In this document: in pieces, positions 7,597 to 16,011 of the stretch
How positions within the stretch are numbered: position 1 is the first letter of the stretch
How the letters are laid out: each line of letters opens with the position of its first letter
From: DASQPR01 sp963831705
Lineage (GTDB): Bacteria; Actinomycetota; Actinomycetes; Mycobacteriales; Micromonosporaceae
Assembly (NCBI GenBank): GCA_963831705.1
Contig: CAWHRE010000005.1
Coordinates: 186,001 to 250,000, forward strand
DNA: 64,000 nt
Direction: 5' to 3'
Position numbers and translations under genes: made by a program
The notes under the pieces: generated by a model
The model's input: only the letters and a program-made list of their open reading frames with translations
What the model was told of the DNA's origin: nothing
Databases searched by the model: none

Positions 7597-10185
7597 TTAG
7601 CGCGCCGTGACGAGGCCGAGTCGGGACGCCTCGGCAGCTGCTGCCACACGTGTCGGCGCACCGAGTTTGCCGAGGACCGACGACACGTGATGGTCGACGG
7701 TTTTCGCGGAAATGAACAGTTCCGAAGCTATCTCGGCGTTCGTCCGGCCGAGGCACAGCAGGTCGAGGACTTCACTCTCGCGCCGGGTCAGACCGCGAGG
7801 GTGATCGCGCGTCGATGGCTGGACACCGTTCGGGATCGCTTTGAAACCGCTGGCGCGCATTCGCTGCCGCCCGACCCGGAGCACGGCCATAGCGCCGAGC
7901 GCGTCAAGCATCCCGAGAGCCTGACGCTGTGCCGCTTCGTCGCTCGACATGAGAAGGACAAGCGCCGCGTCGTAAGGGCAGCCGAGATCGAGCCACATCT
8001 GCGACGCACGCTGCCAATGAGCATCGATCTCCAGCCGGTACGGTGTCGCGATCGCACGGCCGACGGTACGGGTCGAACCGAGCCGATGTAGCCACACCGC
8101 GACCGATCCGGCATCCCAGTAATCGCATTCCGCCACCCCGTCCAGGGCACGTTCGAGTGCCAGCAGCGCTCGGTCTACCTGTCCGTTCACCCAGTACGCC
8201 TCGGCGCGGGCGGCCAGGATCGGTACGACGTACTGTGGCTCGGCCGTACCGTCGGCGATGCTCAACGCCGTGTCCAAAAAGTCCCACGCGCCCTCCTCGC
8301 CACGGCGCGACCGGATCTGGCCGGTATGCGTCCGAGGGCACAGCTGATTCAGAGGCGAGGCGCCGGCCTGGGCGAGCAACTCGTCGTTCAGCGTTATCGA
8401 CTCGGTCCAGCGGCCCTGCCGCAGGAGAACTCCGGACTGTCCGCTCATCAGGCAGCGCGTGTACGTACTCAAATCGTGCTCATCGCAGTAGGCGAGGCCC
8501 TCGATGAAATACCCTTCGGCTTCGGCGAATCGGCGCTCGCCCGAATAGATCCCTTGCAGATTGACGTACGCCCGGCCGGCGCACGCCTCCAGGCCGTACT
8601 CCAGCGCGATCTCCAACGATCGGATCATCACGTCGGACCACTCCTGGTTGAGCGTGGCCAGCACGCAGCCCTCAGTGTTGAGGGCATGGCTCATCACCTC
8701 GTGAACGCCCAGTGGCTCGGCAATCATCCGCGCCTTCGCCGCGAGGTCCATCGCCGCTTCGCTGTCGCCAAAGATCATCCGATGTCCGGCCAGGTTGACG
8801 TACGCCCAGGCCAACTCCGCGCTCGGGCCCAGCGGTTCAAGGATCGCGAGCGCCTCTTCGGATGCGGCGACCGCCTCCAGACCCCGGCACAGCCGCCCCA
8901 ATGAACGCGACAGGCCCACGAGCGTACGGCCTTCGCGCAGCCGGTCGCCGACGCGTCGCCACAGTGCCAACGCCCGCTGCGCCGCGTCCGCGGACTCGTG
9001 TAGCCGATCCACAAGCTCCAGTTCGTCGGCGTACTCGTCCAACAACGCGCCAACATCCGCGGGCTCGGCGTCGTCGGCATGCCGCAACGCACGTTCGAAC
9101 TGAGCCGCCGCCTCTCGGTGCGCGCCCAGGTCGGCGCCGTGGCGGGCCGCTCGGGACGCGAAGCCGAGGGCGGCCGGCCGATCGGATGCCGCCTCAGCCT
9201 GGAACGCCATCGCGGCCTCGTCGGCCGTACTGATCATCCGCATGGCAGCGAGAATCCGCCCATGGATCGGACCGCGACGGTATTCGGCAATCGCCTCCGC
9301 AATGGCCCGCTGCGTGATCTCGTGGCGGAATCGCACCGACGTCCCGCTACAGATCAGCAGGCCGGAATCCAAGATCTCATCGAAAACCGCGGCCGAGCAT
9401 GCGGTGACCGATTCCAGCAGCGGCAACTCGGTACGGCTGCCGATCAGCGCGGCGACGTCCAGGACCATGCGGGCACCGGTACTCAACCGGGCCGCCCGCG
9501 CCAACGCCGCATCACGCGCCGACGGAGGCACCCCGCCCGTACCGCATTGCAGTACTTCGCTGATGTAGAAGGGGTTGCCGCCGGTCAGTCGGAACAGCTC
9601 GGTCGCCTGGATGCCGGTACCGACCGCGAGCGTTTGTACGGCGCGCTGGGACAGCGGCGCCAGTCCGATCCGCCGGATCGTGCGTTGTGAGGAGAGTTCG
9701 CCGAACGCGACGCGCAGCGGATCCGCGGCCGGAAGTGCGTCATCCCGGTACGTGACAAGGAGGAGTACGGGTGCGTTGCGCAACCGGCGGCCGAGGAAGC
9801 GCAGCAGGTCGATCGTGGCCTCGTCGGCCCAGTGCATGTCCTCGAAGACGAGAACGGACAGCCGTCCCGGCGTGCCCGCCTGACGCAATAGCGCGCGGAA
9901 CAAATCGTCGCGGCCGGCCTCGTCGCGACACAATTGCGCGACTTCGCCGCCGAGCTGATCCGCAAGGTCGAGCAGCGGGCCGAGCGGACGCGGCGTGGAC
10001 TGTCCGTCGCATGTGCCCCACAGCCATCGCGCGTCCGGCAGATCCCGTTCCAGTTGTTCTACGAGCGCCGATTTGCCAACCCCGGCTTCGCCCGCGATGA
10101 GCACGAGTCGGCCGTCGCCGGCGGCGGCCTCGCCGGCATATCCGGCCAGCGCTGCGATGGCGGTCTCACGTTCGAGCAATGGCAT
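7597..10185 (-). CDS. LuxR family regulator with N-terminal AAA/NACHT-like ATPase
   Basis: Large ATP-binding LuxR (LAL/MalT-like) regulator of about 862 residues. The N-terminus has a Walker A GEAGVGKS and, further on, VLVFEDMHWADE (Walker B). The middle is helical TPR-like repeats, and the C-terminal 65 residues are a GerE/LuxR helix-turn-helix (LTRRESEVLDLLCLGRTNAEI). Such proteins act as ligand- and ATP-controlled activators. I chose ATG 10185 (MPLLERE), since the N-terminus of this family begins just before the P-loop; ATG 10269 is an alternative. The target is unknown. Confidence 0.9.
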   Translation of the reverse strand: MPLLERETAIAALAGYAGEAAAGDGRLVLIAGEAGVGKSALVEQLERDLPDARWLWGTCDGQSTPRPLGPLLDLADQLGGEVAQLCRDEAGRDDLFRALLRQAGTPGRLSVLVFEDMHWADEATIDLLRFLGRRLRNAPVLLLVTYRDDALPAADPLRVAFGELSSQRTIRRIGLAPLSQRAVQTLAVGTGIQATELFRLTGGNPFYISEVLQCGTGGVPPSARDAALARAARLSTGARMVLDVAALIGSRTELPLLESVTACSAAVFDEILDSGLLICSGTSVRFRHEITQRAIAEAIAEYRRGPIHGRILAAMRMISTADEAAMAFQAEAASDRPAALGFASRAARHGADLGAHREAAAQFERALRHADDAEPADVGALLDEYADELELVDRLHESADAAQRALALWRRVGDRLREGRTLVGLSRSLGRLCRGLEAVAASEEALAILEPLGPSAELAWAYVNLAGHRMIFGDSEAAMDLAAKARMIAEPLGVHEVMSHALNTEGCVLATLNQEWSDVMIRSLEIALEYGLEACAGRAYVNLQGIYSGERRFAEAEGYFIEGLAYCDEHDLSTYTRCLMSGQSGVLLRQGRWTESITLNDELLAQAGASPLNQLCPRTHTGQIRSRRGEEGAWDFLDTALSIADGTAEPQYVVPILAARAEAYWVNGQVDRALLALERALDGVAECDYWDAGSVAVWLHRLGSTRTVGRAIATPYRLEIDAHWQRASQMWLDLGCPYDAALVLLMSSDEAAQRQALGMLDALGAMAVLRVGRQRMRASGFKAIPNGVQPSTRDHPRGLTRRESEVLDLLCLGRTNAEIASELFISAKTVDHHVSSVLGKLGAPTRVAAAAEASRLGLVTAR

Positions 10186-10335
10186 GCGTTCAGTGTCCGC
10201 CCCCGTGGGCGAAGCGCGCGAGCGTCGATAAGTCAGTGCAGGGTGGTCGGCTCGGCTTGGATCCTTCAACGTGCGGCGCGCTGCTCATCCTCGGGCCGCA
10301 CGCCGCACGTTTTCACCGTCCAACGTCGGCGATGA

Positions 10336-10638
10336 TCAGAAGTCTCCCGGCGCGTCGAGACGGGGATAGAAGGCGATCTGTGGCGCGCCGGTCACGCCTG
10401 CGGCCGCGAGAACGCCGGGAATCTCAGGCTGTCCGGCGAAGAATTTCTGGGCCTGCTCGGCCGACTCCCACTCGTCGACCGAGATGATCTCACCGTCACC
10501 AGCCGTGAAGCTGTGGTGAATGCAGCCGACCTTCTTTGATTCGTCGGCGATACGGATCATCGTCTCGGCGTTTGCGGCGGCGTACTGCTTGAACTGCGCC
10601 GGGTCTCCGGCGATGCGCATAATCATGGTGACTGACAT
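10336..10638 (-). CDS. Antibiotic biosynthesis monooxygenase-like / Dabb-type protein
   Basis: About 100 residues with a single ferredoxin-like alpha+beta barrel pattern: SVTMIMRIAGDPAQF at the first strand, HHSFTAGDGEIISVDEWES in the middle, and a closing strand near QIAFYP. The fold is shared by ABM-type monooxygenases and stress barrel proteins, so catalysis cannot be inferred. The start is ATG 10638 or ATG 10647, three codons earlier. The upstream region is AT-rich (GATAAT and TTGACC), unusual for this window. Confidence 0.7.
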   Translation of the reverse strand: MSVTMIMRIAGDPAQFKQYAAANAETMIRIADESKKVGCIHHSFTAGDGEIISVDEWESAEQAQKFFAGQPEIPGVLAAAGVTGAPQIAFYPRLDAPGDF

Positions 10639-10726
10639 ATTGCACATATTAGTGTTATTCGGTCAAATTATCAGCAAAGCCGCGCTGGCCTGCGCAGCCT
10701 CACGGTCCCTGGCGTCGTCGCCGCAG

Positions 10727-10764
10727 CGATGCCGGCTCAAGTCCATGGACTTGAGCCGGCATCG
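10727..10764. terminator. Perfect 38-base palindrome, likely terminator
   Basis: Perfect 19+19 base palindrome centred on CAAGTCCATGGACTTG. It sits just downstream of the stop of the gene ending at 10775 and probably terminates its transcript; the ABM-like gene starts on its other side. No loop spacer is present, so it could also extrude as a cruciform. Confidence 0.8.
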
Positions 10765-10774
10765 TCTCGGATGG

Positions 10775-11596
10775 TCAGCGCCCGCAAGCGGTGTCGACCG
10801 CGGCCCCGTCAGTAACCAGGGCCGCCTGCAGCGTCGACGACGGCGGCGTGGTGGTGTTCAGGTCGTCGAGCAACTCCTGGATGTCCGCCCGGAACTTGCG
10901 GATCGCGGCGGTGGCAGCCGCGTTGGTGCTCTCGTCCGCATCCTTGTTCAACTCAACGATGGCAGTCTGGGCGTCGGCCTTGATTTTGGTCAGATCCGAA
11001 GCGTCGGACTTGATGTTGGTGTCGAATTGCTGAAGGTATCCCTCGGCCGCGATACATCCGGGATTGAGCCGCTCGCCCACCTTCGTGGCGCCGCCGAGCG
11101 CCGAAAACAACGTTGCGACCAAGATGATCGGGACCAGGATCGAGACGATGATCGCGGTGATCGACAGGCCTCTGCCTTTGCCGCCGGCGTTGCGGGACTT
11201 GACCACACCGACAATGCCGAGGATGAAGCCGACCAGCGGGATGAGGAACGCGAAGATGATCGCCGCGACCGCGGTGCCGTTCGACTGCTGGGGCGGCGGC
11301 ATCGGCGCACCCCACGGCTGGCCGTACGCGGAGCCCGGATTCCCGTAGGGCATACCTTGCGTCGGGTACTGCGGCGCATATGGGGATGCTGGTTGCCCGT
11401 ACGGCGACGTGGGCTGCGCATAGGGCGGCTGCGGGTACGGCGAGGTCGGTTGGGCGTACGGCTGGGTCGGCGGCACGTACGGCGAGGAAGGTTCCGCATA
11501 GGGGGCATCGGGGGCGGCTGCGTAAGGCTGTTCCCCTGCGCCATGCGGGTACTGCGGAGCGCCGTCACCTGGCTGCTCTTGAGTCGGGTAAGACAC
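10775..11596 (-). CDS. DUF4190 membrane protein with Pro/Tyr-rich repeats
   Basis: A 273-residue protein. Residues 1-100 are a low-complexity, cytosolic tail with repeats of the type SPYxQPxxPY. Residues about 108-165 form two membrane helices with the DUF4190 pattern (IPLVGFILGIVGVVKSRNAG between helices). The C-terminal about 100 residues are charged and helical, probably outside the membrane. Such proteins are common in actinomycetes but their role is unknown. It is followed by a palindromic terminator. Confidence 0.85.
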   Translation of the reverse strand: MSYPTQEQPGDGAPQYPHGAGEQPYAAAPDAPYAEPSSPYVPPTQPYAQPTSPYPQPPYAQPTSPYGQPASPYAPQYPTQGMPYGNPGSAYGQPWGAPMPPPQQSNGTAVAAIIFAFLIPLVGFILGIVGVVKSRNAGGKGRGLSITAIIVSILVPIILVATLFSALGGATKVGERLNPGCIAAEGYLQQFDTNIKSDASDLTKIKADAQTAIVELNKDADESTNAAATAAIRKFRADIQELLDDLNTTTPPSSTLQAALVTDGAAVDTACGR

Positions 11597-11774
11597 TGGA
11601 TTCCCTCGGATTCATGACGCGGTTGGCCGACATGGCGAGCGTGAGCTTAGGGGCTGCCAAAGGGATCGTCTATCGGGATATCCGGTCGATGACTGCGGAG
11701 TATGACGTTGGAGAGAGCTGTCGCGCGGCTTATCCGGACACTCCATTGAGGATATTGAGCGGCCACGAATCGAT

Positions 11775-12080
11775 GTGAATGGGTTGTCGATCTCTGCAGT
11801 CCTGTTGGCACCACGGGAGCGACGAACGCTTAGCGCGATCGCCAACTCCAAGGAGGGGGACACATGGGGCTCGGTCTCGTACATCCAGTACAAGATCGCC
11901 AAGAAATGGAATGCCGGAGCGACATTCACAACGACCGAGGCATCCGACTTCGCCCGCGACGGCATTCCGGATCTCTGGACGGTCACGCCGGCGGGCGTTG
12001 CCCAGGCGTACGTCGTCTCCGATCTCTCCACGACGGCACTCGCGAAGATCAGTGCAAAGGCATCCCAGAACCTGTCGTGA
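11775..12080 (+). pseudogene. Fragment of a secreted repeat (FG-GAP/VCBS-like) protein
   Basis: An isolated 101-codon frame starting at GTG. The part DFARDGIPDLWTVTPAGVAQ matches the repeat signature seen at the C-terminus of large secreted actinobacterial FG-GAP/VCBS-type proteins. The frame lacks a signal peptide, a full repeat and a ribosome site, so I read it as a 3' remnant of a longer gene lost next to the integration hotspot. Confidence 0.5.
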
Positions 12081-12107
12081 CGTCTCGCTCGGTGAACGTT
12101 GTCGGCT

Positions 12108-12205
12108 AAGCGACGAACACCCTGGCATCCGGATCAAGTCCGCTGCCAGGTGTTTGTTGTGGGCGGAGCGGAGGGGATTCGAACCCCTGACGCCCACATC
12201 GCCAG
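12108..12205. repeat. att-like remnant: tRNA-Ala 3' end plus its terminator (copy 1)
   Basis: 98 bases nearly identical to 15778-15876: a stem-loop built on CCTGGCATCCGG / CCGCTGCCAGG followed by the T-arm and 3' half of tRNA-Ala (core 12168-12205, three mismatches to the 38-base core of the intact gene). The remainder of a tRNA is degenerate, so this is a scar of site-specific integration rather than a functional tRNA. It marks the left edge of the hotspot. Confidence 0.8.
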
Positions 12206-12312
12206 TAAGACAGATGCTTTACCGGCAGCCATCACGTAACACCGCCAGGCGGCGTACGAGGCGGCGCGCGCCGGGTACGAGGGCACTTCCGTCGCGCAGG
12301 ATTCCCAAAAAG

Positions 12313-12765
12313 TCATTTACTCTTGAGGCGATAGGCGATAGCGACGGGTCCACCTGAAGTCGGCTTTATCTCGACGGTCGACGAGTCACCCGGACCTGTT
12401 CCGCTGATGTAGTACGTGGCCACATCCGGCTTACACGTCAAGGTCGCGTCGTTCTCGTTCGTCCCGATGGAAAGAGCGATGGAGACTTCCCCGTTACCAG
12501 CGCAGTAAACCGTCAGCTGGTATTGAGCAGCGGATTTCGGTGTGTCGTCGACATCCTTAAGTCCCGAGGCGGTCAACGCCTCTGGACCCGCTGCGACACC
12601 TCCCGTGTCGCCGTCGGTGGCCGCTTTTACCGCGTTGAGGAAGTCGGCAATCGTGGGAGCAGACTTCGTCGGCGGCGGGGTCGGCGGCGTTGCCGGAGCA
12701 GACGTGCAGGCCGCGACAGCCAGGCAGACCACCAGGGACAGCCATACAGAAGATCGTTTGCGCAT
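12313..12765 (-). CDS. Putative secreted lipoprotein
   Basis: A protein of about 150 residues with a lipoprotein signal: MRKRSS, a hydrophobic core and lipobox VAAC, then a TPPTPPPTK linker. The mature domain is small, beta-rich with two further cysteines (VYCAGNG, LTCKPD) that may pair. I see no family. I chose ATG 12765 with AAGGA 11 bases upstream; the longer frame to 12813 does not fit a signal peptide. It lies between two att scars, so it is probably mobile-element cargo. Confidence 0.75.
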   Translation of the reverse strand: MRKRSSVWLSLVVCLAVAACTSAPATPPTPPPTKSAPTIADFLNAVKAATDGDTGGVAAGPEALTASGLKDVDDTPKSAAQYQLTVYCAGNGEVSIALSIGTNENDATLTCKPDVATYYISGTGPGDSSTVEIKPTSGGPVAIAYRLKSK

Positions 12766-12879
12766 CAGCGAATTTGTCCTTCTTCGAGAATTGATAACGG
12801 CAGGTAGGCCCAAGATCGGGATCGGTTCCGCGGCCCACCTGCCGAGGGATCAGGTCGCCGTCTCCCAGCATTTGTAGCC

Positions 12880-13177
12880 TCACGTGTCGATGGACGGTGT
12901 GCTCACTGTGCCCGTGCCGCGCGAGACGACGCCGCATGTCGCGGACTGGTGCCACTTGGTCCAGTGCGTCACATAGCCCCAGTTCCAAGCTGAAGGCACC
13001 CGTACTTGTTAGATGTAATGGTGTGGGTGTACGTCCACGTCGACGAGATAGTCGCCTCCACCGCGATCTGTAGCTGGAACTGGGCTTTGGCACCCGCGAC
13101 CAGGATGTTCAGATCAAAGCTCGTATTACCTGACGCCGTCGCCGTTATCTTGAGGCCGGTCTGAATGGACGAGGTGA
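12880..13177 (-). pseudogene. Truncated and frameshifted beta-rich secreted protein
   Basis: Reading down from the att core at 13182, one frame gives GLKITATASGNTSFDLNIL and then TWTYTHTITSNKYG. About 13010 the sense shifts to another frame, which reads VPSAWNWGYVTHWTKWHQS and ends at a TGA at 12880. The 5' end is cut exactly at the att core and no start remains. The pattern resembles small secreted beta-sandwich proteins, but the function is unknown. It lies upstream of the lipoprotein gene on the same strand. Confidence 0.65.
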
Positions 13178-13181
13178 CAGT

Positions 13182-13219
13182 GCGGAGGGGATTCGAACCC
13201 CTGACCCCCACACTGCCAG
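13182..13219. repeat. att core: 38-bp copy of tRNA-Ala 3' half (copy 2)
   Basis: Exact 38-base match to 15839-15876 inside the intact tRNA-Ala (T-arm to anticodon region, GCGGAGGGGATTCGAACCCC and on). Unlike copy 1 it lacks the downstream terminator. It separates the left part of the island from the integrase-bearing part and truncates the pseudogene at 12880-13177. Confidence 0.88.
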
Positions 13220-13405
13220 GGGCGGTCTCGCGATGGTGGCTACCCTCGCAGATCATTGACCTGCGGAGCCTCGGCTGCCGTTGCCGTGATTACCGCTATG
13301 ACCCGCCGTCGACTGTGTCGTCTGGCACGCATCTGGCACACCGCAACCGCGCGTTGACACGTACGTGTCATTGACCGGTTCAGTATCGAACTGGACGATG
13401 ATTCA

Positions 13406-14281
13406 ATGGCCACAGACGGCGCGCAGTACCGGATCACCCAGCTCCCGTCGGGCGAGTGCCACCTGTACAGAGGTGACCAGCTGGTTGACATTGAGCATGA
13501 TCCCGAACGCTCTTTGCAAGAACTCATCTTTCGCTGGGCAGAGTACGTCATCCTCTACGAGGACGATGTAATGGTAGATAGTTGGGCGGCCACTCCCACC
13601 GGAGATGCATCGCACGCATTTATCGGTGTCACAGACCTGCCGGGCAAGACGGTCAGCTGTACGACCTGTGGGACATTGCTCGATTCAATGGCGCCCCGAC
13701 CTGAGTGCCCACAGTGCGGCGGCGAGAGCATCACGATCGAAGTCAGCTCATCCGACAGCGCGTCATTCCATGAGTCGATGTCCATCCGCATGATTCCTGC
13801 CGAGCAGCGCGGCGCCTGGCGTATTCGCTGGAAGGCAGTTGAAAGCAGCCTTGACCAGATTCTCAAGCCACATGACGATTCCGCCAGCAGCGATGCGATC
13901 AACCACGCCCATCACGACCTGCAGAGCTTCTTTGTCCAGGCGTACCACTTGAAAGACATTCTCAAGATGGACACCGAGGTAAGAATATCCGACAGGGACA
14001 TCGAAGACGCAATCACGAACACGCGCCCACTTGCATTACTGGCGGATCTCGCGAACCTTGATAAGCACGGGCAAATATCAGGTGGTGGCAGGAATCGTGG
14101 GCCGAGAAGTGGGAGCATTCCAATCGTCGACCCTGCGGCCGGTACGTGGTCCGACCAATCACACGGTTGGACTCTCAGCGTGCCGATCCAACACAAAGGG
14201 ATTGTGCTCGACGGATTGACAGTTGCCCGAGATGCTGTCGATGCCTGGAGGCATCACCTTTCGGCATGGCGGCTGCTGTAG
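13406..14281 (+). CDS. Uncharacterised zinc-ribbon protein, island cargo
   Basis: A 291-residue protein between att copies. A zinc ribbon (CTTCG ... CPQCGG, two CxxC pairs) lies at about residues 92-115. The C-terminal half is helical with two conserved-looking blocks, FFVQAYHLKDIL and LALLADLANLDKHG. The latter YHLKD ... DxxNxxKH pattern occurs in uncharacterised proteins of mobile and defence-rich regions, sometimes HEPN-like; this link is from memory and inference. Its base composition is visibly lower in GC than its neighbours, a sign of transfer. No strong ribosome site is seen at ATG 13406. Confidence 0.75.
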   Translation: MATDGAQYRITQLPSGECHLYRGDQLVDIEHDPERSLQELIFRWAEYVILYEDDVMVDSWAATPTGDASHAFIGVTDLPGKTVSCTTCGTLLDSMAPRPECPQCGGESITIEVSSSDSASFHESMSIRMIPAEQRGAWRIRWKAVESSLDQILKPHDDSASSDAINHAHHDLQSFFVQAYHLKDILKMDTEVRISDRDIEDAITNTRPLALLADLANLDKHGQISGGGRNRGPRSGSIPIVDPAAGTWSDQSHGWTLSVPIQHKGIVLDGLTVARDAVDAWRHHLSAWRLL

Positions 14282-14465
14282 CTCGACGCCGCAGGTTGAT
14301 GCCCCACCCGCCGGCGTCGTCTCGGCCCGGTCCGTCGCGACGGTCGCGTCCTGTCGTGATGTGGCCGAGTCGTTCATGAGGGTCAGATCCGATGACATGG
14401 TGCGGGCGATGGGCCAGCCCGGGGGCTTGCCCGGATCGTCGTCCGCGAAGCGGTAAGACGAATCC

Positions 14466-14481
14466 GGGGCGCTTGCGCCCC
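14466..14481. terminator. Short GC hairpin
   Basis: GGGGCGCTTGCGCCCC, 185 bases after the zinc-ribbon gene and before the excisionase remnant. It could stop transcription of the cargo gene. The rest of 14282-14499 shows no gene I can support. Confidence 0.45.
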
Positions 14482-14499
14482 CCGAAGGTGGCCCGATCG

Positions 14500-14593
14500 C
14501 CACGGTCGCACCGCGCAGCGGTGCCTTGATGCGTACATCGAGGCGTCCACGGTGGCGCCGATCCCCCGTCGTACCGGAAGGAGAGCAGCATGA
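14500..14593 (+). pseudogene. Excisionase (Xis) C-terminal remnant
   Basis: The frame ending at TGA 14591-14593 reads RTAQRCLDAYIEASTVAPIPRR, like the C-terminus of actinobacterial excisionases (LDAYI...TVxPI). Its stop overlaps the integrase ATG as ATGA, the usual xis-int arrangement. The upstream helix-turn-helix part is not recognisable in any frame, so only a remnant survives. Short match, so moderate confidence. Confidence 0.45.
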
Positions 14594-15739
14594 GCGGCAA
14601 TCGCAAGGGCAACAAGCGCCGTTTCGGCAGTCTCCGCGTGCTGCCTTCCGGCAAGTGGCAAGCGCGGTACACCGGCCCGGACGGCTTACCGCGCAAAGCG
14701 CCCAACCAGTTCCAGACAAAGCGTGGGGCGGAGCAATTCCTGATCGAGACGGAAGCCTCGATGCTGCGCGGTGACTGGTTTGATCCGGCCGCCGGCCGAA
14801 TTCCGCTTCGCGAGTATGCGGCGACGTGGATCGGAGTGCGCGAGCTGAAAGCGCGTACCCGCGAGGAGTACGAGCGGCACATGCGGCTGCACGTCGATCC
14901 GTTCCTCGGCGCCGGTCGAGCTGGTCGACATCACACCGGCGGTTATCCGTACCTGGCGTGCCGAGCGTCTGCAGGTGGGCGTCGGACCGTCGACGATCGC
15001 GAAGACGTACCGGATTCTGCACGCGATCTTCGCGACGGCCGTCGACGACGAGGTGATCCGGCGCAACCCGTGTCGGATCAAGAAGGCCGGTCAGGACACG
15101 GCGGCGGAGCGGCCCACCGCACAGCTTGCCCAGGTCGTCGCGATCGCGGCTGCGATCCAGCCGCGCTACCGGCTGATGGTGCTGCTAGCCACGTTCGCGC
15201 AGCTTCGCTTCGGCGAGTTGGTCGGCCTGCGCCGTAGCGCGATCGATGTTCCGGCAACGGAGCTACGGGTGCGCCAGGCAACCGGCGAGATGCAGGACGG
15301 CACCCAGGTCGACGACGATCCGAAGTCCGCCGCCGGGAAGCGCCGGATCAGCCTTCCCGGCGGACTGCGACCGGCGATCGAGTACCACCTCGCGACGTTC
15401 GCTCAGTCCGGACCGGACGGTCGGCCGTTCGTCGGCCCGGAGGGCGGCATCCCGCGCCGCCGGAACTTCAACCGGGTATGAAAGCAGGCGCTCAAGCGGG
15501 CCGGTGTGCCGGACGAGGTCGGCCTGCACGTGCATGACCTGAGGCACACCGGAAGTACCTGGTCGGCCCAAAGCGGCGCGACGCTTAAGGAAGTGATGGC
15601 CCGCATCGGACACTCGAGCCCGCGTGCCGCGATGATCTACCAACACGCGGGGCAGGAACGAGACCGGGTGATCGCGGTCGCCCTCGACGCGCTCATCGAG
15701 GAAGCGTGGAAGACGACCGACCGCCAGGTCAACGCATGA
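14590..15739 (+). pseudogene. int: Tyrosine recombinase (integrase), frameshifted and with a stop codon
   Basis: Phage-type site-specific integrase. The N-terminal arm-binding domain starts SGNRKGNKRRFGSLR, the core-binding domain follows, then the catalytic domain with the first arginine (TFAQLRFGELVGL), HDLRHTGSTW, IGHSS and the tyrosine in AMIYQHA. Two lesions are present: one extra base near 14916 (removing a C restores LGAVELVDITP) and TGA at 15479-15481 where tryptophan is expected (RV*KQALKRAG). It ends 96 bases from the tRNA-Ala, as expected for the tRNA-proximal end of an element. Probably inactive unless the lesions are sequencing errors. Confidence 0.88.
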
Positions 15740-15787
15740 TCTGGCATCGATCTGGCATAACGCTTGATCATCCGTGAAAGCGACGAA

Positions 15788-15823
15788 CACCCTGGCATCC
15801 GGATCATGTCCGCTGCCAGGGTG
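15788..15823. terminator. tRNA-Ala terminator
   Basis: CACCCTGGCA / TGCCAGGGTG 10-base stem just downstream of tRNA-Ala on the minus strand. A near copy sits at 12118-12152, so the terminator was duplicated with the att site. Confidence 0.75.
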
Positions 15824-15834
15824 TTTGTTGGTTG

Positions 15835-15907
15835 TGGAGCGGAGGGGATTCGAACCCCTGACCCCCACACTGCCAGTGTGGTGCGCTACCAGCTGCGCCA
15901 CCGCCCC
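15835..15907 (-). tRNA. tRNA-Ala(GGC)
   Basis: Intact 73-base cloverleaf. The acceptor stem GGGGCGG pairs with CCGCTCC (one GU), the D-arm is GCGC...GCGC, the anticodon stem CCACA/TGTGG holds loop CTGGCAG (anticodon GGC), and the T-arm is CAGGGGTTCGAATCCCCT. CCA is not encoded. It is the integration target of the neighbouring element: its 3' half is repeated at 13182 and 12168. Confidence 0.95.
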
Positions 15908-16011
15908 ATCGTGATCAGTCGCCTGAGCACTCGCGCAATAGTACACATCCCCGGTCGCCCAGTCACTTCGGCATCCCGGTCAACGCTACGCCGATCGAAG
16001 AAGCGTGCTGA

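Noticed and set aside
12134..12240. A second tRNA gene at 12168-12240
   Set aside because: Only the T-arm and 3' strand are tRNA-like; the anticodon stem does not pair and no acceptor 5' strand exists. It is an att scar.
14223..14456. A 77-residue protein after the zinc-ribbon gene
   Set aside because: It overlaps the end of the zinc-ribbon gene, has no ribosome site and matches nothing I know.
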